Assembly: GCF_009834565.1 (NCBI RefSeq)
Contig: NZ_CP019428.1
Span: 3,782,001-3,846,000, forward strand
Length of the DNA stretch: 64,000 nt
Direction of reading: 5' to 3'
DNA from: Pseudomonas sp. R76
GTDB lineage: Bacteria > Pseudomonadota > Gammaproteobacteria > Pseudomonadales > Pseudomonadaceae
The notes beneath the pieces are model-generated. The model worked only from the letters and a program-made list of their open reading frames with translations. It was not told where the DNA came from and made no database searches. A program made the translations under genes and the position numbers. Position 1 is the first letter of the stretch, and each line of letters opens with the position of its first letter. This document shows, piece by piece, positions 45,161-54,803 of this stretch.

Positions 45161-45940
45161 TTATGCCTTTTTCGCCAGACGCTGACACACATAGGCCTGG
45201 GTCTGATACGGGAAGGCCACCGTGTCACGGCCGCGCAAGGCGGGATGGGTGTCGACCAACGCCTGCAATTGCGCAGTGACCGTGGCTTTTTCGACGGCAG
45301 GCAGCGCGGCGATAAAACTCACCGACAAAAAGCGATCCATGATCACCTCCTGGGGGCTGCCAACATGTTGATACGTAAAAGTCGTCATCTCAGGCGCGGA
45401 AAAATACTCACCGGTGAAGGCTTCACGCCAACGCCCCGTGTGAAAACGCGGCGTGTCGCCCTCGTACGGCGTGATGATGTCGGTAATCGCGGCGACCCAA
45501 TCCACCGACTCATCGCGCACATTCCACACCAGCCCCAGGCGCCCATCGGGCTTGAGCACGCGGTGGATTTCCGCCAGCGCCGCTTCGGTGGAGAACCAAT
45601 GGAAGGCCTGGGCACACACCAGCGCATCGGCGACGGCGGTGGGCAGCGGCATGGCGTCGGCGGTGCCTTCTACCAGGCGCACGTCCGGCAGGAGTTTATT
45701 CAGCTGCGCGCCCATCGCCTGTACCGGCTCGACGGCGATCAGCGCGGGCGCCAGGGTGCTGAGCAAACGGGTGAACTTGCCGGTGCCGGCGCCCAGGTCG
45801 ATCACCGTCGATTGCGCATCGATGTGCAGCGCCTCGGTCAGCCAGCCGGTGAGTTGTCGTGGATAGTCGGGCCGGCCTTGGGCGTAGGTGACGGCCTGGG
45901 TAGAGAAACCCTGTTGAGCAGACGTGTGAACACCAGTCAT
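45161..45940 (-). CDS. Class I SAM-dependent methyltransferase
   Basis: 259 residues from ATG 45940 (AGGAGA upstream). Motif I is VIDLGAGTGKFTRLL, motif II LIAVEPVQAM, and the post-motif LVCAQAFHWFSTEAALAEIHRVLKPDGRLGLVWN is typical of the UbiE/Methyltransf_11 group. The substrate is unknown. Confidence 0.88.
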   Translation of the reverse strand: MTGVHTSAQQGFSTQAVTYAQGRPDYPRQLTGWLTEALHIDAQSTVIDLGAGTGKFTRLLSTLAPALIAVEPVQAMGAQLNKLLPDVRLVEGTADAMPLPTAVADALVCAQAFHWFSTEAALAEIHRVLKPDGRLGLVWNVRDESVDWVAAITDIITPYEGDTPRFHTGRWREAFTGEYFSAPEMTTFTYQHVGSPQEVIMDRFLSVSFIAALPAVEKATVTAQLQALVDTHPALRGRDTVAFPYQTQAYVCQRLAKKA

Positions 45941-46079
45941 TGCCAATCTCTCCTCGGGTAAAGCGGGGGGCACAGTGTGCGCCCTTGTGCATTTATTTTC
46001 TAATCACTGCATCCAATCGAGCGCGGCCTGGGTAGTACCTGCAGTTACCCCGCTGTTTTACTGAAATGGAGAAACACCC

Positions 46080-46601
46080 ATGCACGCTAAAACACTGCTC
46101 TGCCTCACCGTTCTGCTGGCCGCGGCGCCAGCTGCCTTTGCCCAGACCGGCCTGCCCGACAGCATCAAGGTGCCGGAGGGGCACAAGGTGGCGCTGGAGA
46201 CCACCGGCGTCGGCGAAATCACCTACGAATGCCGCGACAAAGCCAACGCCGCCGGCCAGACCGAATGGACCTTCGTCGGCCCCAAGGCGGTGCTGAATGA
46301 CCGCAGCGGCAAAGCCGTCGGCACCTACTTCGGCCCGCCCGCCACGTGGCAGGCCAATGACGGCTCGAAAATCACCGGCACCCAACTGGCCGTGGCGCCG
46401 TCGAGTGCGGGCAACCTGCCCTATCAGTTGGTCAAGGCCAACCCGGCCGAAGGCAAAGGCGCGATGAGTGGCATCAGTTACGTTCAGCGCGTCGTCCTCA
46501 AGGGTGGCGTGGCACCGAGCACTGAGTGCACCGTCGCGAACAAGGGCAAGCAGGAAGTGGTGAAGTACCAGGCCGACTACATCTTCTGGGCGGCCAACTG
46601 A
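46080..46601 (+). CDS. Exported DUF3455-type protein
   Basis: 173 residues. The signal peptide is LLCLTVLLAAAPAAFAQ. The mature sequence GHKVALETTGVGEITYECR...WTFVGPKAVLNDRSGKAVGTYFGPPATWQANDGSKITG matches DUF3455, of unknown function. GGAGAA precedes the ATG. It lies just before an ECF sigma/anti-sigma pair and could be one of its targets. Confidence 0.88.
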   Translation: MHAKTLLCLTVLLAAAPAAFAQTGLPDSIKVPEGHKVALETTGVGEITYECRDKANAAGQTEWTFVGPKAVLNDRSGKAVGTYFGPPATWQANDGSKITGTQLAVAPSSAGNLPYQLVKANPAEGKGAMSGISYVQRVVLKGGVAPSTECTVANKGKQEVVKYQADYIFWAAN

Positions 46602-46630
46602 GTAAATTCAGCTACGCTGCTGCGATAGCG

Positions 46631-46650
46631 CCCCGGCCTTTGGGCCGGGG
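46631..46650 (+). terminator. Terminator-like hairpin after the DUF3455 gene
   Basis: CCCCGGCC-TTTG-GGCCGGGG, a perfect 8-bp GC stem 30 bp past the stop codon. No T-tract follows, so termination may be partial and the downstream sigma gene could be co-transcribed. Confidence 0.55.
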
Positions 46651-46679
46651 TATTGGCCTTGATCTTGCGGCGCAAAACC

Positions 46680-47216
46680 GTGTCCTTACCTGAATCCCTG
46701 TTTGATTACGACGCCTGTCTGCAGGCCTGTGCCCGTGGCGATCAACGTGCCCTGCGCCGACTCTATGAGCAAGAGAGCAGTCGCCTGCTCGGCGTGGCCC
46801 TGCGCATCGCGCGCGACAAAGCCCTGGCCGAAGACATCGTGCATGACGCATTTATCAAGATCTGGCGTGGCGCGGGGAGTTTCGACCCCAGCCGTGGCTC
46901 GGCGCGCGGTTGGGTGTTCAGCGTAACTCGGCATCTGGCGCTCAATTTTGTACGCAATCATCACCGCGAGGTAGCCTTGAGCGAAGCCCATGAGCACGTC
47001 GTAACCGCCCACGACACCTTTGAATTCACCGCGCGCTCCGGGCAGATTCACCATTGCCTGGAACAGCTCGATCCGGCCCGTCGCCGCTGCATCCTGCATG
47101 CTTATGTCGATGGCTATTCCCACAGCGAAATCGCACAGAAACTGGACACTCCACTTGGAACCGTCAAAGCCTGGATCAAACGTAGCCTCGCCGCGCTGCG
47201 GGAGTGCATGGCATGA
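46680..47216 (+). CDS. ECF sigma factor (SigK-like)
   Basis: 178 residues from GTG 46680 (MSLPESLFDYDACLQACARG); a TTG at 46653 would add nine residues, and neither has a good ribosome site. Region 2 is LAEDIVHDAFIKIWRGAGSFDPSRGSARGWVFSVTRHLALNFVR; region 4 is EIAQKLDTPLGTVKAWIKRSLAALRECM. Its stop overlaps the start of the anti-sigma gene (ATGA). The regulon is unknown. Confidence 0.9.
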   Translation: MSLPESLFDYDACLQACARGDQRALRRLYEQESSRLLGVALRIARDKALAEDIVHDAFIKIWRGAGSFDPSRGSARGWVFSVTRHLALNFVRNHHREVALSEAHEHVVTAHDTFEFTARSGQIHHCLEQLDPARRRCILHAYVDGYSHSEIAQKLDTPLGTVKAWIKRSLAALRECMA

Positions 47217-47887
47217 GTAATCCACTTGACGAACTGGCCAGCGAGTACGTGTTGGGCACCCTGCCCGCCGAACAGCGCGCCGAGGTTGAACGGCGCTTAC
47301 CTGTGGACGCCGAGTTGCGTGCGGCGGTGGACACGTGGGAGCAGCGCCTGCTGCCACTGACCGCATTGGCTGAGCCGGTGCCACCCTCGTCCCAGCTATG
47401 GCGGCGCATTGAACACACTGTCGCGCCCAGCGATATTCAAGTGCCGTGGTGGAACCTGCTGGCGCTATGGCGCGGTTTGGCCGGCGCGGGTCTGGTAGCA
47501 ACCTTGGTACTGACCACCCTGCTGCTGACCCGCCCGCCCACTGCTGAACCGACCTTTGTGGTGGTGCTGGTGGCGCCACAAAGCCAGGCGCCGGGTTGGG
47601 TGATACAGGCCAGCAATACTCAGCAAATCCAGCTGATACCGCTGGGCGTGATGGAGGTGCCTGCCGACAAGGCGCTGCAATTCTGGACCAAAGCGGAGGG
47701 CTGGCAAGCCCCCGTATCGCTAGGGTTGGTCAAGCCGGGGCAAACGCTGTCGGTGCCGCTGGACAAACTGCCGCCACTGGCGCCCAACCAATTGTTCGAA
47801 CTGACCCTGGAAGACTCGCGTGGCTCGCCGAGCGGCAAACCGACGGGGCCGATCCAGGCGATCGGCCGCGCCGTCAAGGTGCTCTGA
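47213..47887 (+). CDS. Membrane anti-sigma factor (RskA type)
   Basis: 224 residues from ATG 47213. The cytoplasmic N-terminus DELASEYVLGTLPAEQRAEVERRL is the anti-sigma zinc-finger-like/ASD motif without the His-Cys cluster. One membrane helix lies at about 90-110 (GLAGAGLVATLVLTTLLLT). The periplasmic RskA domain has GWVIQASNTQQIQLIPLG and ALQFWTKAEGWQAPVSLGLV. It is translationally coupled to the sigma factor and presumably holds it inactive at the membrane. Confidence 0.9.
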   Translation: MSNPLDELASEYVLGTLPAEQRAEVERRLPVDAELRAAVDTWEQRLLPLTALAEPVPPSSQLWRRIEHTVAPSDIQVPWWNLLALWRGLAGAGLVATLVLTTLLLTRPPTAEPTFVVVLVAPQSQAPGWVIQASNTQQIQLIPLGVMEVPADKALQFWTKAEGWQAPVSLGLVKPGQTLSVPLDKLPPLAPNQLFELTLEDSRGSPSGKPTGPIQAIGRAVKVL

Positions 47888-49189
47888 TCAGCCGACGCTG
47901 GGCAACCACAGCCGGAACCGTGCCCCGCCCAAAGGCGACGCCTGGGCCGTCAACGTGCCGCCCTGGGCTTCCATCGCGCGGCGGCTGATCGCCAGGCCGA
48001 GGCCGAAGCCGCCGGTGGCGCGGTCGCGGCTGCGGTCGAGGCGATAGAAGGGTTCGAAAATGCGTTCACGCTGGTCCACCGGAATGCCGATGCCGTCGTC
48101 ATCCACCCAGATTTCACAGCCGTTGGCGCACACCTTGACGCCCACCTGGATGCGCTTGTCGCAGTAACGCGTGGCATTGCGCAGCAGGTTCTGCAATGCG
48201 CGGGCGGTGAGGCGCGGGTCGAGGCTGAAGCGTTCGACGGCGCAGTCGAGCGCCACGTCAATAACAATTTCGGGGTTCTCCAGCTCGTCGTCGACGCTGC
48301 CGAGCACGCTGTCGATGAACTCGTCGAGCACCACCTCGACCCGCTCCGGCAATTGCGCCGGGTTTTGCAGACGGCTGTAGGACAGCAACTCCAGCACCAA
48401 CTCGTCCAGCTCACGAATGTGCGCCACCAGACTTTGCAGGCGTTCGCGACTGGCCGGCGGCAAGTCTTCGGACAGGGCCAGGGCCAGGCCGAAATCCAGG
48501 CGCGTCAGCGGCGTGCGCAGCTCATGGGAGACGGCGTTGAGCAGGTCGCGCTGCTGGTTGAGCAGGCGTTCGATATCGTCGGCCATGGTGTCGAACACCG
48601 ACGCCAGGCTGCCGATGTTGGAGCTGGCGGGAATCCGCGTGCGCTCGGTCAGGTTGCCTTTGCCGAGCTGGGCGGCGGTGGTTTTCAAGCGTTCCAGGTC
48701 ACGCCAGTGCGGGCGCAGCCAGAACAGCAGGCAGGCCAGCAGCGCGGCGCCGATCAGCACGTTCATCGACCAGTACAACAGGTTCATGTCCAGCGGGTCG
48801 GGCGGGATGGTCAGCTTGACCGCAAACTGCTGGTTGATCGGCGAACTGACCTCCTCCATCCAGCCCCACTCGCCCAGGCGGATCACCGGTTTGCCGTGTT
48901 CCAGCAACTGTTCTTCTTCGGGGCTGTAGCTCGCGTCCTGGCGCAGCAGCAGTTGCACTTTAAGCGGCGCAAAGTCGCGGCTCAGTTGGTCGGTGACCTG
49001 CGACCAGCGCTCAACCGGCGCCCGCAGGTACTGCTTGACGATGAGTTTTTGCAGGCCGCGGCTCTGCTCGACGTTGTAGTTCATGTAGCGGTGTTCGAAC
49101 ACCTGAATCACCAGCTTGGGAATCAGGAAGATCGCCGCACTGTAGGTGACGATGGTGATCAGGTAGAGGCGCAGCAGCACACGAAACAT
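47888..49189 (-). CDS. Two-component sensor histidine kinase (RstB-like)
   Basis: 433 residues, the same length as E. coli RstB. There are two membrane helices flanking a ~110-residue periplasmic domain, then HAMP and the H-box LLNAVSHELRTPLTRLDFG. ATPase boxes are NLLRNATRYC, WVDDDGIGIP and GGFGLGLAISRRAME. It follows the response regulator by three bases on the same strand. It converges with the anti-sigma gene, ending one base from it. Confidence 0.9.
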   Translation of the reverse strand: MFRVLLRLYLITIVTYSAAIFLIPKLVIQVFEHRYMNYNVEQSRGLQKLIVKQYLRAPVERWSQVTDQLSRDFAPLKVQLLLRQDASYSPEEEQLLEHGKPVIRLGEWGWMEEVSSPINQQFAVKLTIPPDPLDMNLLYWSMNVLIGAALLACLLFWLRPHWRDLERLKTTAAQLGKGNLTERTRIPASSNIGSLASVFDTMADDIERLLNQQRDLLNAVSHELRTPLTRLDFGLALALSEDLPPASRERLQSLVAHIRELDELVLELLSYSRLQNPAQLPERVEVVLDEFIDSVLGSVDDELENPEIVIDVALDCAVERFSLDPRLTARALQNLLRNATRYCDKRIQVGVKVCANGCEIWVDDDGIGIPVDQRERIFEPFYRLDRSRDRATGGFGLGLAISRRAMEAQGGTLTAQASPLGGARFRLWLPSVG

Positions 49190-49192
49190 GGA

Positions 49193-49894
49193 TCAGCATT
49201 CCCACTCGGAACGGCTGAACAAGTAGCCCTTGCCCCACACGGTCTTGATCTTGCGCGCTTCACCGGCGTGGTCGTCGAACTTGCGCCGCAGCTTGGAGAT
49301 GGCCACGTCCACCGAGCGGTCGGTGCCGTTGAACTCGATACCGCGCAGGCGTTGCAGGATCTGGTCGCGGCTGAGCACTTCACCGGCATGCCGGGCCAGC
49401 ACCACCAGCAGGTTATATTCACCGCTGGACAGTTCCACCGCCTGCTCGCGCCAGGTCACGGTGCGTTCCGACAAGTCGATGCACAGGTTGCCCATGACGA
49501 TCTGGTCATTCGCCATCTGGGGCTCGGACAGGCTGCTGCGGCGCAGTAAGGTGCGCACACGGGCCAGCAGCACGCGCGGCTCGCAGGGTTTGGTCACGTA
49601 GTCGTCGGCGCCCATTTCCAGGCCCAGCACCTGGTCGTGGCTGTCGTCGCGGGCGGTGAGCATCAAGATCGGCAGGCCCGCCGAGTCGGCACGCAGCAGG
49701 CGACACACCTGCAAGCCGTCGAGGCCAGGCAGCATCAGGTCGAGGATCACCAGGTCCGGCGGGTTGAGGCGCGCGCGTTCACGTACGTGGTCGCCGCGGC
49801 TGAGCACGCTGACGTGGTAGCCATTGCGTTCCAGGTAGCTGGCAATCAGCTCGGAGAGTGCGGCGTCGTCTTCCACCAGGAGGATGTTGGGCAT
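49193..49894 (-). CDS. OmpR-family response regulator (RstA-like)
   Basis: 233 residues from ATG 49894. The receiver has NILLVEDDAALSEL, phospho-Asp in DLVILDLMLPGLDGL, and KP in DYVTKPCEP. The winged helix has VELSSGEYNLLVVLARHAGEVLSRDQILQRLRG and RSVDVAISKLRRKFDD. It is divergent from the RND pump genes at 50176, which makes them a natural candidate target. Confidence 0.92.
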   Translation of the reverse strand: MPNILLVEDDAALSELIASYLERNGYHVSVLSRGDHVRERARLNPPDLVILDLMLPGLDGLQVCRLLRADSAGLPILMLTARDDSHDQVLGLEMGADDYVTKPCEPRVLLARVRTLLRRSSLSEPQMANDQIVMGNLCIDLSERTVTWREQAVELSSGEYNLLVVLARHAGEVLSRDQILQRLRGIEFNGTDRSVDVAISKLRRKFDDHAGEARKIKTVWGKGYLFSRSEWEC

Positions 49895-49938
49895 GGTGTT
49901 TCCAAATAATACTGTTAGCGGTCGTACACAAACCCAAT

Positions 49939-50026
49939 GTGGGAGCGGGCTTGCTCGCGAAAGCGGTGGTTCAGTTGACAGATTTTTTGACTGATACACC
50001 GCCTTCGCGAGCAAGCCCGCTCCCAC
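49939..50026. repeat. REPIN between the response regulator and the RND operon
   Basis: GTGGGAGCGGGCTTGCTCGC at 49939 and inverse ending GCCCGCTCCCAC at 50026. It occupies most of the divergent promoter region, leaving about 150 bp for the RND operon promoter. Confidence 0.9.
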
Positions 50027-50175
50027 ATTTGATCTTTGCTGTTTGCAGGATTGTGCAAGGATATACGCCCTCGGCCGAATGTGGGCTGCACCTTACATTT
50101 CTTCACAGACGCGCTACACAGCTTCACAGCACCACGGCGCAGGTGTCTTTAGGATGCGCCAGTCAATAATGGGAT

Positions 50176-51339
50176 ATGAGCATGTCGAAGAATCTGTTTG
50201 CGCCGTTTTGCCTGCTGGCCCTGACGCTTGCTTTGAGCGCCTGTGGTAAGTCGGCAGACGAAGCGCCGGAAACGCCCCTGGCCAAAGTCCGCGTCGAAAC
50301 CCTGCAGGCCAAGCCTCTCTCGATCACCAGTGAACTGAGCGGGCGCATCGCCGCGCCACGCATTGCCGAGGTGCGCGCACGTGTCGCCGGCGTGGTGATG
50401 CAGCGGGTGTTCAAGGAAGGCCATGACGTCAAAGAGGGCGACGTGCTGTTTCGCATTGACCCGGCGCCCTTTAAAGCCGACCTCGACAGTGCCCAGGCCA
50501 ACCTGAGCAAGGCTGAAGCCAACGCGTTCCAGGCGCGTCTGCAAGAGCAGCGCTACAGCCAGTTGGTCGAAGGCAACGCCATCAGCGGCCAGGATTACGA
50601 CAACGCCCGCGCCGCCGTGCGCCAGACCAACGCCGAGGTCGCCGCGAACAAGGCCGCCGTCGAGCGCGCCAAACTCAACCTGGGCTACGCCACCGTGACC
50701 GCGCCGATTTCCGGGCGCATCGGCCGCGCGCTGGTGACCGAGGGCGCGCTGGTCGGCCAGAACGAGGCCACGCCGCTGGCGGTCATCCAGCAACTGGACC
50801 CGATCCATGCCGACCTGACCCAGTCCACCCGCGAGCTCAACGACCTGCGCCGCGCCTTCCGCGCCGGCAGCTTGAAGCAGGTCGGCCAGGACCAGGCCAA
50901 GGCCACGTTGATCCAGGACGACGGCAGCCTGTACCCGCTGCCGGGCAAATTGCTGTTTGCCGAAATCAGCGTCGACCCCGGCACCGGGCAAATCATCCTG
51001 CGCAGCGAGTTCCCCAACCCGGACCTCGACCTGTTGCCCGGCAGTTTTGTGCGCGTGCGCCTGGAACAGGCGGTGGATAAACAAGGCATCAGCGTGCCGC
51101 AACGCGCCATCACCCGCGACAGCGCCGGTATCCCGATGGTGCTGCTGCTGGACGCCGAGCAAACCGTACGCCTGCAGCCGGTGGAGCTGGGCGCGGTGAT
51201 CGAGGATCGCTGGATCGTCAGCAGCGGCCTCAAACCCGGTGACCGCATCATCGTCGAAGGCCTGCAACATGCGCGCCCCGGTGAAAAAGTCGAAGTGGAC
51301 GACAGCCCCGCGCCGAATGCCCAGGCCTCGGTCCGCTAA
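50176..51339 (+). CDS. RND efflux adaptor lipoprotein
   Basis: 387 residues. Signal with lipobox LALSAC-GKS. The lipoyl halves are AEVRARVAGVVMQRVFKEGHDVKEGDVLFRIDP and YATVTAPISGRIGRALVTEGALV, flanking a coiled-coil hairpin. It is of the MexA/AcrA type. The permease follows 18 bp later. No outer membrane channel gene is present, so it probably uses an OprM/OpmB-type channel made elsewhere. Confidence 0.92.
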   Translation: MSMSKNLFAPFCLLALTLALSACGKSADEAPETPLAKVRVETLQAKPLSITSELSGRIAAPRIAEVRARVAGVVMQRVFKEGHDVKEGDVLFRIDPAPFKADLDSAQANLSKAEANAFQARLQEQRYSQLVEGNAISGQDYDNARAAVRQTNAEVAANKAAVERAKLNLGYATVTAPISGRIGRALVTEGALVGQNEATPLAVIQQLDPIHADLTQSTRELNDLRRAFRAGSLKQVGQDQAKATLIQDDGSLYPLPGKLLFAEISVDPGTGQIILRSEFPNPDLDLLPGSFVRVRLEQAVDKQGISVPQRAITRDSAGIPMVLLLDAEQTVRLQPVELGAVIEDRWIVSSGLKPGDRIIVEGLQHARPGEKVEVDDSPAPNAQASVR

Positions 51340-51357
51340 GGAAAGGAATACCTGACA

Positions 51358-54300
51358 ATGCCGCAGTTCTTTATTGACCGCCCGATCTTCGCCTGGGTGG
51401 TCGCCCTGTTTATCCTGCTGGCCGGCGCGCTTGCGATCCCGCAATTGCCGGTGGCCCAGTACCCCAACGTCGCGCCGCCGAAGGTGGAAATCTACGCGGT
51501 GTACCCCGGCGCCTCGGCCCAAACGTTGGACGAAAGCGTGGTCAGCCTGATCGAGCAAGAGCTCAATGGCGCCGACCACCTGCTGTATTTCGAATCCCAG
51601 AGCAGCCTGGGCTCGGCCACCATCACCGCCACCTTCCAACCGGGCACCGACCCGGAAATGGCCCAGGTCGATGTGCAAAACCGCCTGAAAGCGGTAGAGC
51701 CGCGCCTGCCGCAAGCGGTGACTCAGCAAGGCTTGCAGGTGGAGAAAGTGTCTGCCGGTTTCCTGCTGCTGGTGACCCTGACGTCCAGCGACGGCAAGCT
51801 CGATGACGTCGCGCTCAGTGATTACCTGGCGCGCAACGTGATGAACGAGCTCAAGCGCCTCGACGGTGTGGGCAAGGCGCAGCTGTATGGCGCCGAACGC
51901 GCCATGCGCATCTGGATCGACCCGCAGAAACTGATTGGCTTCAACCTCACGCCGGCCGACGTCAACGCCGCGATCAGCGCGCAGAACGCCCAGGTGTCGG
52001 CGGGCAGCATTGGTGATTTGCCGGGCACCAAGACCCAGGAAATCACCGCGGCAATCCTGGTGAAGGGCCAATTGTCGACGCCGGCCGAATTCGCCGACAT
52101 CGTGCTCAAGGCCAACCCTGACGGCTCCACTGTGCGCATCGGCGATGTGGCGCGGGTGGAAATCGGCAGCCAGGAATACCAGTTCTCCACACGCTTGAAC
52201 GGCAAGCCGTCCACCGCCGTCAGTGTGCAACTGGCGCCGGGCGCCAACGCGCTGAACACCGCGACGCTGGTGCGGGCGAAGATGGATGAGCTGTCGCGCT
52301 ACTTCCCGGCCAACGTGGAATACAAGATTCCGTACGACACCTCGCCATTCGTGAAAGTCTCGATCACCAAGGTGGTCTACACCTTGCTCGAAGCCATGGC
52401 GCTGGTGTTTGCGGTGATGTTCCTGTTCCTGCAGAACGTGCGCTACACCTTGATCCCGACGCTGGTGGTGCCGATTGCGCTGATGGGCACCTTCGCCACC
52501 ATGCTGTTGCTGGGCTTCTCGATCAACGTGCTGACCATGTTCGGCATGGTTTTGGCCATCGGCATCCTGGTGGACGATGCGATTGTGGTGGTGGAAAACG
52601 TCGAGCGGATCATGGCCACCGAGGGCCTGTCGCCCAAGGAGGCGACGAAGAAGGCCATGGGCCAGATCACTGGCGCCATCGTCGGTATCACCTTGGTGCT
52701 GGTAGCGGTGTTCCTGCCGATGGCGTTCATGCCCGGCTCGGTGGGGGTGATCTATCAGCAATTCTCGCTGTCGATGGCCACCTCGATCCTGTTCTCGGCG
52801 TTCCTCGCCCTGACCTTGACCCCGGCGCTGTGCGCGACCTTGCTCAAGCCGATTGCCAAGGGCGAACACCACGCCAAGGGCGGTTTTTTTGGTTGGTTCA
52901 ACAAACGTTTCGATAGCCTTACCAACCGCTACGAAGGCTGGGTGGCCTATGCCCTCAAGCGCAGCGGCCGTTATTTGCTGATCTACCTGGTGTTGCTGGT
53001 GGGCCTGGGCTGGATGTTCAGCCGCCTGCCCTCCTCGTTCCTGCCGGTGGAAGACCAGGGTTACACCATCACCGATATCCAACTGCCACCGGGTGCGAGC
53101 AAGAACCGCACGGTGCAGGTGGCCGAGCAGATCGAGGCGCATAACGCCGGGGAGCCTGGCGTGGGTGATACCACCATGATCATGGGCTTCAGTTTCTCCG
53201 GCTCCGGGCAGAATGCGGCGCTGGCGTTTACCACGTTGAAGGATTGGTCGGAACGCGGCAGCGATGACTCGGCCGCCTCGATTGCCGACCGCGCCAACGC
53301 CGCCTTCAGTGAGCTCAAGGATGCAATTGCCTACGCGATCCTGCCGCCGCCGGTAGACGGCCTGGGCACCTCCAGTGGTTTCGAGTTCCGTTTGCAGGAC
53401 CGTGGTGGTGTCGGCCACGCGGCGTTGATGGCCGCGCGTACCGAGTTGCTGGCAGCTGCCGAAAAAAGCCCGATCCTGGCCAACGTGCGGGAAAGCGCCC
53501 TGGCCGAAGCACCGCAAGTGCAGCTGGAAGTGGACCGCAAGCAGGCCAATGCGTTGGGCGTGTCGTTTGCCGACGTCGGCAATGTGCTGTCCTCGGCCGT
53601 TGGCTCGGCGTATATCAACGACTTCCCCAACCAGGGCCGTATGCAACGGGTGGTGGTGCAGGCCGAAGGCGACCAGCGCAGCCAGGTGGCGGATTTGCTC
53701 AAGATCAACGTGCGCAACACCGCCGGGAAGATGGTGCCACTGTCGGCGTTCGTCGAGGCCAAGTGGACCCAAGGCCCGGCACAGCTGACCCGCTACAACG
53801 GCTACCCCGCCATCGCCATCAGTGGCGAAGCGGCGCCGGGGCATAGCACCGGCGAGGCGATGAGCGAAATCCAGCGCCTGGTCAGCCAGCTGCCGGCAGG
53901 CCTGGGCCAGGAATGGACCGGGTTGTCGCTGCAGGAACGTTTGTCCGGCTCTCAGGCGCCGTTGCTGCTCGGCCTGTCGTTGCTGATCGTGTTCCTGTGC
54001 CTGGCGGCGCTGTATGAAAGCTGGTCGATCCCGACCTCGGTGTTGCTGGTGGTGCCGCTGGGCGTGCTCGGCGCGGTGTTGGCGGTGAGCTTGCGCGGCA
54101 TGCCTAACGATGTGTTCTTCAAGGTCGGCTTGATCACCATCATCGGCTTGTCGGCGAAGAACGCGATCCTGATCATCGAGTTCGCCAAGGACCTGTATGA
54201 CCAAGGTGAAGACCTGATCGACGCCACCCTCAAAGCCGCGCGGCTCAGGTTGCGGCCGATCATCATGACGTCGCTGGCGTTTATCCTCGGCGTGGTGCCG

Positions 54301-54447
54301 CTGGCGATTGCCACCGGCGCCAGCTCGGCCAGCCAGCAAGCGATTGGTACAGGTGTGATCGGCGGGATGATCACCGCGACGCTGGCGGTGGTGTTTGTGC
54401 CAGTGTTTTTTGTGGTGGTCATGAAGCTGGTGCGCAAACGGCGTTAA
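51358..54447 (+). CDS. HAE1-type RND multidrug efflux permease
   Basis: 1029 residues, full length: MPQFFIDRPIFAWVVALFILLAG at the N-terminus, the TM4 proton relay GMVLAIGILVDDAIVVVENVERIM and C-terminal LITIIGLSAKNAILIIEFAK. It is closer to the MexB/AcrB type than to MuxBC. Drug range cannot be deduced. It is probably regulated by the divergent RstA-like regulator. Confidence 0.93.
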   Translation: MPQFFIDRPIFAWVVALFILLAGALAIPQLPVAQYPNVAPPKVEIYAVYPGASAQTLDESVVSLIEQELNGADHLLYFESQSSLGSATITATFQPGTDPEMAQVDVQNRLKAVEPRLPQAVTQQGLQVEKVSAGFLLLVTLTSSDGKLDDVALSDYLARNVMNELKRLDGVGKAQLYGAERAMRIWIDPQKLIGFNLTPADVNAAISAQNAQVSAGSIGDLPGTKTQEITAAILVKGQLSTPAEFADIVLKANPDGSTVRIGDVARVEIGSQEYQFSTRLNGKPSTAVSVQLAPGANALNTATLVRAKMDELSRYFPANVEYKIPYDTSPFVKVSITKVVYTLLEAMALVFAVMFLFLQNVRYTLIPTLVVPIALMGTFATMLLLGFSINVLTMFGMVLAIGILVDDAIVVVENVERIMATEGLSPKEATKKAMGQITGAIVGITLVLVAVFLPMAFMPGSVGVIYQQFSLSMATSILFSAFLALTLTPALCATLLKPIAKGEHHAKGGFFGWFNKRFDSLTNRYEGWVAYALKRSGRYLLIYLVLLVGLGWMFSRLPSSFLPVEDQGYTITDIQLPPGASKNRTVQVAEQIEAHNAGEPGVGDTTMIMGFSFSGSGQNAALAFTTLKDWSERGSDDSAASIADRANAAFSELKDAIAYAILPPPVDGLGTSSGFEFRLQDRGGVGHAALMAARTELLAAAEKSPILANVRESALAEAPQVQLEVDRKQANALGVSFADVGNVLSSAVGSAYINDFPNQGRMQRVVVQAEGDQRSQVADLLKINVRNTAGKMVPLSAFVEAKWTQGPAQLTRYNGYPAIAISGEAAPGHSTGEAMSEIQRLVSQLPAGLGQEWTGLSLQERLSGSQAPLLLGLSLLIVFLCLAALYESWSIPTSVLLVVPLGVLGAVLAVSLRGMPNDVFFKVGLITIIGLSAKNAILIIEFAKDLYDQGEDLIDATLKAARLRLRPIIMTSLAFILGVVPLAIATGASSASQQAIGTGVIGGMITATLAVVFVPVFFVVVMKLVRKRR

Positions 54448-54803
54448 CTGTGGCATGCGGGCTCGGTGTGGCAGCCAGGTTCGGTGTGGCGAGCGGGCTT
54501 GCTGTGGCCCGCTTGCTTGGTGTGGCCCGCTTGCTTGGTGTGGCGAGCGGGCTTGCCCCGCGTTGGGGCGCGAAGCGGCCCCATCAGGCCCACCGCGTTT
54601 TTGCTGTTAGAACACGGTGGCTGGTTTTGGGGCTGCTTCGCAGCCCAACGCGGGGCAAGCCCGCTCGCCACGACAAGTCCGCTCACCACACCAAGCCCGC
54701 TCGCCACAGCAAGCCTGCCAGCCACGACAGGCGCGCTCGCCACAGAGGCCAGCCGTTGGAGAATGCGCTATCGTGCTCACAACGTCCCCTGTTGTGAGCC
54801 CCT
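54448..54803. repeat. Nested REP palindrome array
   Basis: The core is a perfect 28-bp inverted repeat: 54540-54567 (starting GTGGCGAGCGGGCTTGCCCC) and 54644-54671. It extends imperfectly inward to 54582/54629 and contains CCACCG/CGGTGG (54590-54595/54615-54620). On both outer sides lie further degenerate REP units with mirrored order (GTGTGGCCCGCTTGCTTG on the left; GCTCACCACACCAAGCCCGC and GCTCGCCACAGCAAGC on the right). The whole 54465-54745 is close to a 280-bp nested palindrome. No gene is seen in this 356-bp gap. Confidence 0.82.

Noticed and set aside
50149..54456. A 1,435-codon open frame antisense to the RND adaptor and permease
   Set aside because: It mirrors a high-GC coding region; its composition (runs of H, Q, R, G) is typical of an antisense shadow, and the opposite strand encodes clear RND proteins.
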